Below, in pieces: positions 10,784 to 21,032 of a stretch of 64,000 nucleotides of DNA. Position numbers and translations under genes: made by a program. Within the stretch, counting starts at the first letter, position 1, and every line of letters starts with the position of its first letter. Source of the DNA: an uncultured Geobacteraceae bacterium (GTDB taxonomy: Bacteria; Desulfobacterota; Desulfuromonadia; Geobacterales; Pseudopelobacteraceae); contig CAIOXL010000072.1 in NCBI GenBank assembly GCA_903862245.1, forward strand, positions 1 through 64,000. Reading direction: 5' to 3'. The notes beneath the pieces were generated by a model that was not told where the DNA came from, searched no databases, and saw only the letters and a list, made by a program, of their open reading frames with translations.

Positions 10784-11854
10784 GTGATAGTAATAGTGCA
10801 ATACACAACAAATGGTCGTTTTAATAATCCCGTAATTTACCTGAGAACATATTACATGCCAGACTTTTTATCCATTATGCCCAAAAGTTCAACTGCCATA
10901 TCCCGGAAATTCCCGTGCAAGGTGGCTGTCGTATGGTTGGCAGTTCGAAAAGTATGGACACTGGCGGCACTCGGGTATGCCGGCGAGCCCCGCTTAAAGG
11001 TTCTGAAACAGCAGATCCGCTGGTCATTCGCTGCAACCGTCAACTCGAAAGAACTGCTGGAATGGTTCCGGATTCTTGAAACTCCTGAGTTGAGCAAGTA
11101 CGCCTCTCTCAATCGCCGGCTGGCCTTGAAGCCGATGAGAGTTTACGTTTCCATCAGCTGGGAAATCGGGGAAAAAATAAAAATTCTCAGGGACACCTAT
11201 CTATTTATTGAACGGTTCGGTTTTCCTCTGCAAAATGCCTTCATACAAGCCGGGGGAATTAAGCTTGCCACGTTTGCCATAAACAGTGAATGCGACGCCT
11301 ATGTAACTTTTGGCTATGACAACTCGTACCGTAAAGAAGGTGAACTGGCTATCTCCCTGCGGTGCCCCGAGCTGGGCGGCTCAATTATCTCCCTAGCGTT
11401 TTCTTTCGGGTGCCGGGACGATGGCGAGTGGACCATGTACATCGGCTGTCTCCAGGGCTGTAGCGGTGTTGATACCAAGCCGATATCAAAGGCCATGCAT
11501 GGCCTTTGGCCGAAAGCGTTTATCGTGTTTGTGGCCCAAGAGATTGCTTCTGCCGTGGGGGTGCAAAATATACTCGGTATAAGCAACGCCATCCACTCTC
11601 ACAGGAAAAAGCATATTGTTCATATATCCTCTCTCCATGAGTTCACCTTTGACTATGATTCGTTCTGGTCTGAAGTAGACGGAAAACTGTCTGATGACGG
11701 GTGGTTTGATATCCCCCTGAATTCCCCGCGTCGGCCGTACGAAAGCATGAAGTCAAATAAACGGGCCATGTACACCCGCCGGTATGCCATGCTTGACGAC
11801 ATTTCCGGGCAGATTCGTTCATACCTGCTGCCAGACAACCCTTCTCCACAGTGA
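10784..11854 (+). CDS. VirK/YbjX (DUF535) family protein
   Basis: ORF with DUF535-like pattern (..GEPRLKVLKQQIRW...YVSISWEIGEKIKILRDTYLFIERFG); recognised by eye only. Confidence 0.65.
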   Translation: MIVIVQYTTNGRFNNPVIYLRTYYMPDFLSIMPKSSTAISRKFPCKVAVVWLAVRKVWTLAALGYAGEPRLKVLKQQIRWSFAATVNSKELLEWFRILETPELSKYASLNRRLALKPMRVYVSISWEIGEKIKILRDTYLFIERFGFPLQNAFIQAGGIKLATFAINSECDAYVTFGYDNSYRKEGELAISLRCPELGGSIISLAFSFGCRDDGEWTMYIGCLQGCSGVDTKPISKAMHGLWPKAFIVFVAQEIASAVGVQNILGISNAIHSHRKKHIVHISSLHEFTFDYDSFWSEVDGKLSDDGWFDIPLNSPRRPYESMKSNKRAMYTRRYAMLDDISGQIRSYLLPDNPSPQ

Positions 11855-11883
11855 ACGTGCTTCCTCAAGGCCTTTGAATAGGC

Positions 11884-13725
11884 TTATTTGCCGCGCTTCC
11901 GGCGGTAATACCACCGATACCACGCTGATGTTTTCTTGAACAAGCTGAACAGACTTTCCTCCGGGAACATGTTTACCCTGAAAACGGCAAAACGGTCGTC
12001 TTCAATGGTCAGCCCACCGGTGTCGGTGGCAATACCAAATTCGAATCCTGCCTGTTTGACCAGATTTTTGATACGCTCGTCATAGGTGCCGAATGGGTAG
12101 GCAAAGGCAATAACCCTGGTCTGCAGTTCCCGTTCGATGCGGTCCCTGCCTTCACATATTTCGTACATTGCATCTTCATCACTCAACAGCGGTAATTTGG
12201 GGTGCGAGAGCGTATGTGCGCCAATCTCCCAGCCGCAATCCACAAACGCCTGTTTCTGCTCGGTCGTCATGATCCTGTTCGCCTCAAGGTTTTCACCAAC
12301 ATCCCACATATTACCGGTGACAGAAAAATCTCCCAGCAGGAACAGGACCCCCGTATAACCGTATGCACGGACGAGCGGCAGCATATTGTGGAAGTTGTCC
12401 TGATAGCCGTCATCAAAGGTCAGGATAAACGGTTTTTTGGGGAATTCCCGCAGAGGCTTGTCACCGGTGGCAAAGGCAAGGTAATCCAGAAAGGTAATAG
12501 CTTGTAACCCCCGCCGGGTGAAAAAGCGGAGATGCTTTTCGAAATTTTCTTTCGTCACGAAAGTCTTGTGCTTTGTGGTAATGGGGGCATCCGGCACCCG
12601 ATGGTACATCAGCACGGGGATGGCGCCAGGGGCCGCTTTGCTCATGATCGCGGATGTATATGTGCTCAAAATCTTCGTCATAATCGTGTGTATGTCATAG
12701 ACGGCGGACAGTTTTGCGCGATCAATCCCGGTCACTCCTGACCCGGTTAAAAATGACTCCAGTTCCCGGAAAACGGCTGCGGTATCAGGACGAAACGGTG
12801 CAGCCACCGCACGTATATCGCCGAAATTGGTGCCGATGGCGTCGTCCAGGTTGTTCCCGGTAACAAAACCGTGACAGCAGGCTTCGCCGGTGGCAAAGAC
12901 GGCAGTCCCAAGAGCCAAACCTTCCATGGCGACACGCCCGGCACCGATCACAACATCGGAATCAGCCATCAGTTGCAACACCTGCCGGGTAAAGCCAAGA
13001 TAGTGCATGCGCTCCCCGAAACGGGATTGGAGCTCTGCAAGAGCGTCTTTGCCCGCTTGAGGGAAGGCCTCCCATTCACCCCCGACTATCTGAACGGAAA
13101 GGGCAGGGTGCCGTTGTAACAGCTGCGGGAAGACGTGTGCCACCAGGTCTGCAATGTGGGCCCCTTTCGGGCCGTTGAGGCGACCGACAACCGAAATCAC
13201 TATGCGTCCGTCTTCTGCTCTGATCCTTTGGAACTGAGTTAGATAATCAAGATCAAGGGGATTGGGTAAGCAGACCAGTTTTTGCCGGTCCATGCGCAGC
13301 TCAGTGGCCAACTGCTCCATGAGCTGAGGACAGATGGCGATTACCTTTTCGCCATAAATATCATTGGATTTCAGGGGTGAATGCTTCACTTGGCGGCCAT
13401 GAATGGTCGATACCAGCGGCACACGTGTCCCGCAAAGTGCAAAATGGGCGATCCAGCTGGCTGCACGCGAATGGGCGTGCACCACATGGATGTCATGGTC
13501 ACGGATAACGGTGCGCAGGAAGCGGATGTTACGAAACCGCTGCAGCAGTGAACGATCAGACACCGGAAGCGTCAGACAGGTTACCGTCTCCGATAACTTG
13601 GCTTGATCGGTTACCATGACCACATGATGTCCAGCGGCACGTTGTTTTTCAGCCAGCTGAACCGCATAGGCAACGGAACCGGCGAAAAAATTAGAGGATA
13701 ACACGTGCAGGATGCGTATCGGCAT
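11884..13725 (-). CDS. bifunctional glycosyltransferase (GT4-like) - polysaccharide deacetylase (CE4) fusion
   Basis: N-term MPIRILHVLSSNFFAGSVAYAVQLAEKQRAAGHHVVMVT...VVHAHSRAASWIAHFA; C-term PVLMYHRV...ILTFDDGYQDN...IGAHTLSHPKL...AYPFGTYD in one ORF. Confidence 0.88.
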   Translation of the reverse strand: MPIRILHVLSSNFFAGSVAYAVQLAEKQRAAGHHVVMVTDQAKLSETVTCLTLPVSDRSLLQRFRNIRFLRTVIRDHDIHVVHAHSRAASWIAHFALCGTRVPLVSTIHGRQVKHSPLKSNDIYGEKVIAICPQLMEQLATELRMDRQKLVCLPNPLDLDYLTQFQRIRAEDGRIVISVVGRLNGPKGAHIADLVAHVFPQLLQRHPALSVQIVGGEWEAFPQAGKDALAELQSRFGERMHYLGFTRQVLQLMADSDVVIGAGRVAMEGLALGTAVFATGEACCHGFVTGNNLDDAIGTNFGDIRAVAAPFRPDTAAVFRELESFLTGSGVTGIDRAKLSAVYDIHTIMTKILSTYTSAIMSKAAPGAIPVLMYHRVPDAPITTKHKTFVTKENFEKHLRFFTRRGLQAITFLDYLAFATGDKPLREFPKKPFILTFDDGYQDNFHNMLPLVRAYGYTGVLFLLGDFSVTGNMWDVGENLEANRIMTTEQKQAFVDCGWEIGAHTLSHPKLPLLSDEDAMYEICEGRDRIERELQTRVIAFAYPFGTYDERIKNLVKQAGFEFGIATDTGGLTIEDDRFAVFRVNMFPEESLFSLFKKTSAWYRWYYRRKRGK

Positions 13726-13765
13726 AGCGATGGTTCTCTATTGTTTCCGTAGTATTGGTTGGCCG

Positions 13766-14776
13766 TTACCGGGCCGTAAGTTGCTTCAGCTTTATGGTGA
13801 CATCCGCCGGTTTAATGCTTTCTATACATTGGCAGCGGTTGTCATGGCGGCATTTCTCGCACGGTGTATCCAAAACAAGATATCCGGCACGCTGCCCCAG
13901 AGGCGCCCAACGGCCGGGATGAATCGGTCGCATCGGTGCATAGAGGCCGACCGCCACTTTCCCCAGTGCGGCGGCAATATGCAGCGGTCCGGTACTGGCG
14001 GCAACAAGGCCGTCGGCCTTGCTGATAAACGAGATAAACTGGGCCAGCGGCATTTTTCCGGTGATGTCTGTTACGTCACCGCCCCACGCTTCAATGCGCC
14101 CCTGCAGCGCCACCCCGTCCTCGGCGCTGCCGGAGATAAATAATTTGTAGCGATCCTTGGGGAGCGTGTGGATCAGTTCGTCGAAGTTTTCAAGGCCCCA
14201 TTCACGGGCGCTTCCCTTGGATTTCGGGTGCAGGATAAGGTTGAAACGCGCCGGGTCAAGCCATTGGGAATATGCCTTTTCAAGGTCATCCGGCTTGGTC
14301 AAGCCCATCAGGGATTTCAGTTCCTCAAGCGAAGGTGTTGTTTTTACACCCAAGGGACGGAACAGGCGGGCATTCAGCTGGGCCTCGTGCAGCGGGGATC
14401 TTTTCCGCCCAACATGCACCAGTCGATTGCAGTACAGCCAGTGGTTGAACCGGTGAGAAGTGCCGATGCGGAGCGGTATTTTACAGCGGAAGGCAATCTG
14501 TGACAGCTCTTTGTGGGGAAATACATGTACGATTGCGTCGGCTTTCAGGCTCGAGAAGTATTCGACCTTTTCCCGTGGAGCAAGCCCTGACAACTCATCC
14601 CAATTGATGAAATGATCAACATGTTCGCAGGCGGCAATAACCGGAGCGGTATAGGAGCGGCCGATAAACCAGATTTTCACTCCGGGGTGCAGCCTTTTCA
14701 TCAATCCGGCAACCGGCAGGGTTAGAATGACGTCGCCGATACCGTCAGTGCGGCTTATGATCAGGTTTTTGATCAT
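13766..14776 (-). CDS. GT9 family heptosyltransferase (ADP-heptose:LPS)
   Basis: MIKNLIISRTDGIGDVILTLPVAGLMKRLHPG...LVAASTGPLHIAAALGK; start overlaps the upstream GT2 stop (ATGA). Confidence 0.9.
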   Translation of the reverse strand: MIKNLIISRTDGIGDVILTLPVAGLMKRLHPGVKIWFIGRSYTAPVIAACEHVDHFINWDELSGLAPREKVEYFSSLKADAIVHVFPHKELSQIAFRCKIPLRIGTSHRFNHWLYCNRLVHVGRKRSPLHEAQLNARLFRPLGVKTTPSLEELKSLMGLTKPDDLEKAYSQWLDPARFNLILHPKSKGSAREWGLENFDELIHTLPKDRYKLFISGSAEDGVALQGRIEAWGGDVTDITGKMPLAQFISFISKADGLVAASTGPLHIAAALGKVAVGLYAPMRPIHPGRWAPLGQRAGYLVLDTPCEKCRHDNRCQCIESIKPADVTIKLKQLTAR

Positions 14777-15558
14777 TCTCCCTGACCCTGGGCGGAGAAC
14801 AGCTCCCGCGTTTTCGAGTACTTGATGAAGTTGGCGGCCGCGGACAGAGTGCAGATAACCAGGCCGTGATATCCGTCCAGAAAACCGAGCCGCACAAAAT
14901 ATTGGCGGATAAAACACCAGAGCGGATTCAGGACCAGTTTCAGAAAACCGGGGCATCTCCCTTTTTGAAACTGCACCTGGGCCATCATGGTGGTGAACTT
15001 TTTGATCTGGTCGATATGCTGATCGATCGTATAGTAGGAATAGTGCAGTAAATCTCCGGGGATATGCTGCGGTGAGCTGTTGTCGTTCAGCAGAAAGCGC
15101 TCGTGAATGGTCGTACCGGTCCAACTCCCTTTTCGTTTGTCAAACAGGCGCAGTTTCCGATCAGGATACCACCCGCAATGGTGAACCCATGTGCCGCAAT
15201 AGTTGGTCAGGCGGTTAAAGCAATATCCGTCGTGCTGCCACTGTTCCTTTATTTTAAGGATTGATTTTTTAAGTTCGTCGGAAAGGACCTCATCGGCATC
15301 AAGTGAGAGAACGTGCGGGTACGTGGCAAATTCCAGTGCTTTGTTCTTCTGCTCAACATAGCCAAGGAAGGGCTGCTCGACAAATCTAACCTTGTACTGC
15401 CCGCATATTTCCTTTGTCCCGTCGGTAGACAGGGAGTCCAGCACAACTATTTCGTCGGCTATTCCCTGTACCGAACGGAGGCAGCGTTCGATATTTTTAT
15501 CTTCGTTGTATGTTATGATTACGACCGAAATGGGGGGCATCAGAGAACCTTTGACCAT
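14773..15558 (-). CDS. GT2 family glycosyltransferase (WaaE/KdtX-like LPS core)
   Basis: PPISVVIITYNEDKNIERCLRSVQGIADEIVVLDSLSTDGT...LSLDADEVLS. Confidence 0.88.
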   Translation of the reverse strand: MVKGSLMPPISVVIITYNEDKNIERCLRSVQGIADEIVVLDSLSTDGTKEICGQYKVRFVEQPFLGYVEQKNKALEFATYPHVLSLDADEVLSDELKKSILKIKEQWQHDGYCFNRLTNYCGTWVHHCGWYPDRKLRLFDKRKGSWTGTTIHERFLLNDNSSPQHIPGDLLHYSYYTIDQHIDQIKKFTTMMAQVQFQKGRCPGFLKLVLNPLWCFIRQYFVRLGFLDGYHGLVICTLSAAANFIKYSKTRELFSAQGQGE

Positions 15559-15623
15559 CTTCCACTAATGAAAATTTTTGGCTACAAACAAATCAAATAC
15601 TTTTGTTTAGTACCACTTACTCA

Positions 15624-16382
15624 TCATTTAAATATTGTTTTTATCCTGCTTTTTAACTGATGCTTCCATCTTCGGTACGAAAGTCTAATATCCATAATAT
15701 GTAACGCTATTTTTTCAGAGATGGTTAAATCAAACAGACCGGTTTTGAAATATATGGAATCACTGCCATCTTTGTACCACAGGGTATAGCCGTTTTCATG
15801 TAACCAGGAGCTTATTTCCCGGTAAAAATGGTTCACGTAACCCTTGCCATGGGTTTCGATCGAAATGACGGCAGGACGACTATTCATGTTTTTCATCACG
15901 TACCACTCGCAACCTTCAGTATCTACACTGAGCAAATCTATCGAGCCGTCGTCAATTTCGTCAAATAGTCGGCATTCAACGGTAAATTTATCCTTGTCTT
16001 CCAGTTTGTAGTGGTCATTCACAAGTGCAGGGCTCGCTTCCAGTGTGCTTACAAATGTAGAAGAATTCCGTTGTACTAACTCCAAAGTGCCGTTGTGATC
16101 GAATATAGCAAAAGGATACAGATGAACGTTCTGGTAATCTATAAAATACCTTTTAATGGCATCAATACTTTTTGGATCAGGTTCGACCAGGGTCGTTCTT
16201 ATTTTATCTTTTATAAAGCCGATTACATTCGAAGTTGGGGGGAGATAAACCCCGACTTCGCAAACATGCTGAAATATAAGAGATTTAATTTTACATTGGT
16301 TGTACAGCCGATTGTTCATTTTTGACTCCACAAGGATGTATTTTTTATCAATATTACATAGACTTGCTGTTTCTGTTTTCAC
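15624..16382 (-). CDS. FkbM family methyltransferase
   Basis: VEPDPKSIDAIKRYF...IDLLSVDTEGCEWYVMKNM FkbM-like pattern. Confidence 0.8.
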   Translation of the reverse strand: MKTETASLCNIDKKYILVESKMNNRLYNQCKIKSLIFQHVCEVGVYLPPTSNVIGFIKDKIRTTLVEPDPKSIDAIKRYFIDYQNVHLYPFAIFDHNGTLELVQRNSSTFVSTLEASPALVNDHYKLEDKDKFTVECRLFDEIDDGSIDLLSVDTEGCEWYVMKNMNSRPAVISIETHGKGYVNHFYREISSWLHENGYTLWYKDGSDSIYFKTGLFDLTISEKIALHIMDIRLSYRRWKHQLKSRIKTIFK

Positions 16383-17563
16383 TCAACGTGCTCAAGCTGT
16401 ACAACCGAAGCCGTTGGAAGCCTCTGCAAAGCTTTATCGAGTAGATTCATTACGTCCGAAGGAGTTATGACCTGCATACACCTATTGTCAGTGCATGCTT
16501 TTGCCCGTTCGGTATTGACGCATGGATTACATCCGACATCTTTCATGACTGATACTGCCCACCCTTCGGCTGACGCAAACGGTCCGGTGCCATGCGCTTC
16601 ACTAGGCCCAAATACAGCAATTACCGGAGTTGCCAGAGCTGCTGCAACATGCGCCGGGCCGGTATCGGTTGTTATCAAGGCCCGAGCGTCAGCGAGAACA
16701 GTCAGTAACTGCTGCAGTGAGGTCCGGCCTGCCAGATTTATCACTCCCGGAAAGTTTGCGGCAATGGACTCACTTAAAGGGCGCTCGTTCTTTTCACCGA
16801 TCAGAACTATTTGTATGTCCGGGGTATGGTGCGTAATCTGTTGGACAAGTTCACGCCAATGGGATTCGGGCCAGGAACGTAAAGCCAGCTTGCCACGGGC
16901 TAGAAGGCTGTTGCCCGGATGCAGGCAAAGATAATCTCGGTCGTTACCGATCAGATCAGCACTGTTGATGTGCTGAGGGGGGCGGAGCGATGGTGCGGCA
17001 TCTTTACAATAAATGGCCGGTATGCCCTGAGCTAACACGGTACTGGTTACATGGACCATGTTTAACCCTTCGGAGCGACTTTCGGAATGCGAACGCTTTG
17101 TTTCATATATCTTCTGTTTTGCACGCACATAACGCATAAGGCTGGAAAAATGTGATCCGCATTCGAGCAGAATGGCAAGATCATACGGATACTGCAGAGA
17201 TTTGTATAAAACAGATAGCTTAACAGGACAGCACAGGAGGGGAATACTACGGTGATTAATTTCAAAAATGGTATCAATCCGGGGGTCGTGTTCGAATAAC
17301 TTTCCCATTCCACGTGCAACAATTATATCGAATTGCGTGTCGTGTCCCAGAAGAGCCCTGATGGGCTCAATGACGGTAGTTGCCCAGACCGTATCCCCAA
17401 GTCGGCCCGCCCTGATTATAAGTACCCGCTTCTGCGCGTCAGCTTTACTATTCAATGTGGATGCCCCTTCAATATTTGATATATGCAGGGTAAAAGAGTA
17501 TATCGGCTTTATATGATACACAGGCGACCCTGGAGATGGGGGCACCTTCACCGGTTTTTTCAT
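16379..17563 (-). CDS. GT9 family heptosyltransferase
   Basis: KRVLIIRAGRLGDTVWATTVIEPIRALLG...LITTDTGPAHVAAALATPVIAVFGPS. Confidence 0.9.
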   Translation of the reverse strand: MKKPVKVPPSPGSPVYHIKPIYSFTLHISNIEGASTLNSKADAQKRVLIIRAGRLGDTVWATTVIEPIRALLGHDTQFDIIVARGMGKLFEHDPRIDTIFEINHRSIPLLCCPVKLSVLYKSLQYPYDLAILLECGSHFSSLMRYVRAKQKIYETKRSHSESRSEGLNMVHVTSTVLAQGIPAIYCKDAAPSLRPPQHINSADLIGNDRDYLCLHPGNSLLARGKLALRSWPESHWRELVQQITHHTPDIQIVLIGEKNERPLSESIAANFPGVINLAGRTSLQQLLTVLADARALITTDTGPAHVAAALATPVIAVFGPSEAHGTGPFASAEGWAVSVMKDVGCNPCVNTERAKACTDNRCMQVITPSDVMNLLDKALQRLPTASVVQLEHVE

Positions 17564-17654
17564 TGAAATAAAAAACCATGTAAATAGCCAGATTTTTCAG
17601 CAGTAAAACATCTTCAACTAACACTGCCATGGCGAGTCCTTTTAGCCAAACCAG

Positions 17655-18260
17655 CTATTTCTTCGCGATAAGCTCCCATGCAACATGAGAAATCTGTCCT
17701 TTTAGAAACTTTCTTACCCACTTGAATTTTTCGCTCAATGAATAGGTCAGCGCCTTATTAGCGTAGCTGGAATATACCGCACGGCTCTTGATGCACTCAA
17801 ATTGTCCAGTAAAACCATACATCCGTCCGTCGGGATTCTCCCCACAGAAGTATTCGTGAGTATTCTTGGTGATTATGTTTACATGCGTTGGGTCCTGAAA
17901 AGCTTCCCGATTTGGATAGCAGGGGGTCAGCGCAAAAAAAAGGCCGTTTGGTTTGAGCACTCGGTAAACTTCATTCATAAGTTTGATGAACAGAAAATGA
18001 ACCTTACCATTTTCATCAATGTGAACTCTGGGGACATGCTCAAGAAAATCAAACGCCGAAACAGAGTTAAAAAAATTATCGGGATACGGAATAGGTTCTA
18101 AAAATAAGTTTGCTTTTTTATAATAAAAACCTTCGTCAAAAGAATCGGGCTTAATATCTCTCACATCAATCCCATACAAATTTTTCTGATTAAAAGGATT
18201 TCTAGGGAATTTACCGCAACCCAAATCAAGATGATTACTCAAGAAGGCCCTCCAATGCAA
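17655..18260 (-). CDS. class I SAM-dependent methyltransferase
   Basis: HLDLGCGKFPRNPFNQKNLYGIDVRD...VSAFDFLEHVPR. Confidence 0.8.
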   Translation of the reverse strand: MHWRAFLSNHLDLGCGKFPRNPFNQKNLYGIDVRDIKPDSFDEGFYYKKANLFLEPIPYPDNFFNSVSAFDFLEHVPRVHIDENGKVHFLFIKLMNEVYRVLKPNGLFFALTPCYPNREAFQDPTHVNIITKNTHEYFCGENPDGRMYGFTGQFECIKSRAVYSSYANKALTYSLSEKFKWVRKFLKGQISHVAWELIAKK

Positions 18261-18291
18261 AATTTGATAATGCCGCCGGTCTTTCGCTCAA

Positions 18292-19248
18292 TTATTTGAG
18301 TGATGTCCTGCGAAGAATTTCAGCATCTCCACATTTTCTGTGTGGGCGTTCCGTACGGCGCAATGCTTGAATGTTTTTCCACTGTTTCATTGCTTCAAAA
18401 AATGCCTTGTATAGATAAAATTTAAACAGGAAAAAGCTGAACATCAGACGCAGCAGGGTGTTTAGGATGTTCCAGATTACTATTGACGGGTCACTCAGGT
18501 TTATCCAGTGAAAGATAAACCTGTTGCGAAAATAAATCATATGGTTGTAACGCAGCTTTCTTTTATCCTTGTTGATGGTCGCATTGGAATAATGCCAAAC
18601 GGTGGTAGCTGGTTCGTACATGCTCTTCCAGCCTCTTTTCCATGCCCTGTAAGAAATGTCAACATCCTCAAACAGGAAAGGAGAATATATTTCGGAATAG
18701 CCGCCCAGCGCACGGAGTTTTAGGGTGTCATACGCAGCACAGGCGCCTATCGCATAAAGATTCTCCCGAGCCGGGAGATTTTCATTCATTCCGATGAAGC
18801 CCCCCTTGATTGCCCCCCCGCGATACGCAGCGATTACCGCACCCTGATTTTTTCCTTCGCGCTCCACTAAAACCCGGGGGCTGACAGCAAACAATTCGGG
18901 GTCATCAAAGTGTGGTACTAGTAACGTGAATAAATTTGCCTCGACCTTCACATCAGTGTTGATACAAAAAAGTATGGGAAATTTCGCAATAGCCATACCG
19001 GCGTTACAGGTTTTAGAAAAGCCGGAGTTTGTGGCGTTCACAAGTAGTTTTGCCGCAGGAAAACTCTCTCTGATGACACTACAGCTTCCATCGGAGCTGC
19101 AGTCATCAACTATAATGATCTCTGATGGGCCTTGCCATTGTTCGACAGCGGCAAAAATAGATGGAAGATTATCACGAAGAAGTTGTTCGCCATTGTAATT
19201 GGGAATTACAATACTGATTCCACTGGGTGCATTTGAAGCAGAATCCAT
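18292..19248 (-). CDS. GT2 family glycosyltransferase
   Basis: GISIVIPNYNGEQLLRDNLPSIFAA...IIVDDCSSDGS...NTDVKVEANLF. Confidence 0.9.
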   Translation of the reverse strand: MDSASNAPSGISIVIPNYNGEQLLRDNLPSIFAAVEQWQGPSEIIIVDDCSSDGSCSVIRESFPAAKLLVNATNSGFSKTCNAGMAIAKFPILFCINTDVKVEANLFTLLVPHFDDPELFAVSPRVLVEREGKNQGAVIAAYRGGAIKGGFIGMNENLPARENLYAIGACAAYDTLKLRALGGYSEIYSPFLFEDVDISYRAWKRGWKSMYEPATTVWHYSNATINKDKRKLRYNHMIYFRNRFIFHWINLSDPSIVIWNILNTLLRLMFSFFLFKFYLYKAFFEAMKQWKNIQALRRTERPHRKCGDAEILRRTSLK

Positions 19249-19251
19249 AAA

Positions 19252-20976
19252 TTATTTCTCGTTTCTGAACTGCTGGGAGCACAGCCTGCTGTAAAGCCCG
19301 TTATTCTGAAGCAGTCCCTGATGTGTCCCGCACTCAACCACCTGCCCATTTTCCAGAACAATTATCTTGTCGGCGTGCAGGACAGTGGAAAGCCTGTGTG
19401 CGATCACAAACGTAGTCCGATCCTGCATCAGGTTGTCCAGTGCTTTTTGAACCATCTGCTCGCTTTCAGTGTCCAGAGCGCTGGTGGCTTCGTCAAGGAT
19501 CAGAATTGGTGCATTTTTCAGGATTGCCCGGGCAATACAGATTCTCTGGCGCTGCCCGCCGGAAAGCCGGACGCCCCGATCACCAATGCTCGTCCCATAG
19601 CCGTCCGGCATCTCCATGATGAAATCGTGGGCATATGCCGCTTGTGCTGCCGCCATTATCTCGTCGTCTGTTGCACCAGGTTTTCCGTAGCGGATGTTAT
19701 TTGCCACCGTATCATGGAAGAGAACCGTTTCCTGGTCAACAAGGGCAATATTGCCCATAAGACTGGCCTTGCTGATATCGCGGATATCGTGCGGTCCGAT
19801 TTGCACCTGTCCGCTGTTCGTATCAAAGAAGCGTGCTATCAGGGAGACAAGCGTACTCTTCCCCCCACCTGACGGACCGACCAGTGCAACCATCTGCCCT
19901 TTTTCCGCTACCAGACAGACATCTTTGAGGACGTAATCGTCCTGGTACTTAAAGCAGACATCTTTGAATTCAACCCGGTTGTCATCACGGGTGAGTGTTT
20001 TACCGTCGGGCGCGTCAATGATCTCGGATCGGGCATCAATAATTTCGAATACCCGCTCAGATGCGCCCAGGCATCGCTGCGCTTCACTGTAGGCAGCGAT
20101 CAGCTTTTTGAGGGGTGAATACACCAATGCCATGGCGGTGATAAAGGAAAAAAATTCAGGGGCTGTCAGCGTGTTGGCCATGACCTTGCTGCCGCCGAAA
20201 AACACAACCGCTGCGATGCCGAGTGATGTGATGACTTCCATGATGGGGGAAGAGAGGGAACTGTATTTTATTAGCTTCCGGACAAATTCATAATACATCC
20301 GGTTTGCCCGTACAAACTGATCAACCATGATTTTTTCAAGGGAGAATGCCTTGACTACCTTGATGCCGCTCAGTGATTCCTGAAGGATATTGGCAAAATC
20401 ACCCGCTTCCTCCTGCCCTTTACGGGCATTGAGTTTGATCTTTTTGCCCAAATACTGGGCTGGATAGATGGACAGCGGGATAACGAGTATGGATATGATG
20501 GCAAGATGCCAGTCGCGGTAGAAAATTACACCAATCAGGGAAACAAGGCCGATGGCATCCCGGAAAAGCCCGGTGACGATCCCTCCGACACCGTCCTGCA
20601 TCATGGCGACATCGTTCACGATACGGGACATGAGAGACCCGGTCTGGTTACGGTGGAAGAAATTCAGATCAAGAACAATATTCTTTCTGAAAATCTCGTT
20701 GCGGACATCCTGTACCGCGAGCTGGGCAGCCGTTCGCATGAAATAGTCATTGAGATACCGGCAGATACCACGAAAAACGAAAATAAGTATTATGGCGAGC
20801 GGGAGGATAGAAAAGATGAACACATCGTTAGTCACGAAGATTTTTTTCAGTAACGGCTCCACCATGTAGGCAAAAGCGGCATCAAGCCCGCCATAGGCAG
20901 ATGACGCCAGGGCGGCAAGCACGATGCGCCACCAGTATGGTTTCATGTAAAGCAGAAGTCTTTTAAATACAGCCAT
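19252..20976 (-). CDS. msbA: lipid A export ABC transporter permease/ATP-binding protein (MsbA-like)
   Basis: MAVFKRLLLYMKPYWWRIVLA...GPSGGGKSTLVSLIARF...LSGGQRQRICIARA; LPS gene context. Confidence 0.9.
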   Translation of the reverse strand: MAVFKRLLLYMKPYWWRIVLAALASSAYGGLDAAFAYMVEPLLKKIFVTNDVFIFSILPLAIILIFVFRGICRYLNDYFMRTAAQLAVQDVRNEIFRKNIVLDLNFFHRNQTGSLMSRIVNDVAMMQDGVGGIVTGLFRDAIGLVSLIGVIFYRDWHLAIISILVIPLSIYPAQYLGKKIKLNARKGQEEAGDFANILQESLSGIKVVKAFSLEKIMVDQFVRANRMYYEFVRKLIKYSSLSSPIMEVITSLGIAAVVFFGGSKVMANTLTAPEFFSFITAMALVYSPLKKLIAAYSEAQRCLGASERVFEIIDARSEIIDAPDGKTLTRDDNRVEFKDVCFKYQDDYVLKDVCLVAEKGQMVALVGPSGGGKSTLVSLIARFFDTNSGQVQIGPHDIRDISKASLMGNIALVDQETVLFHDTVANNIRYGKPGATDDEIMAAAQAAYAHDFIMEMPDGYGTSIGDRGVRLSGGQRQRICIARAILKNAPILILDEATSALDTESEQMVQKALDNLMQDRTTFVIAHRLSTVLHADKIIVLENGQVVECGTHQGLLQNNGLYSRLCSQQFRNEK

Positions 20977-21032
20977 TTGATAGTCCTTGTCTGTTTTGTC
21001 TGCAGAAGTGGAGATGCACACTTCGTAGGCCG

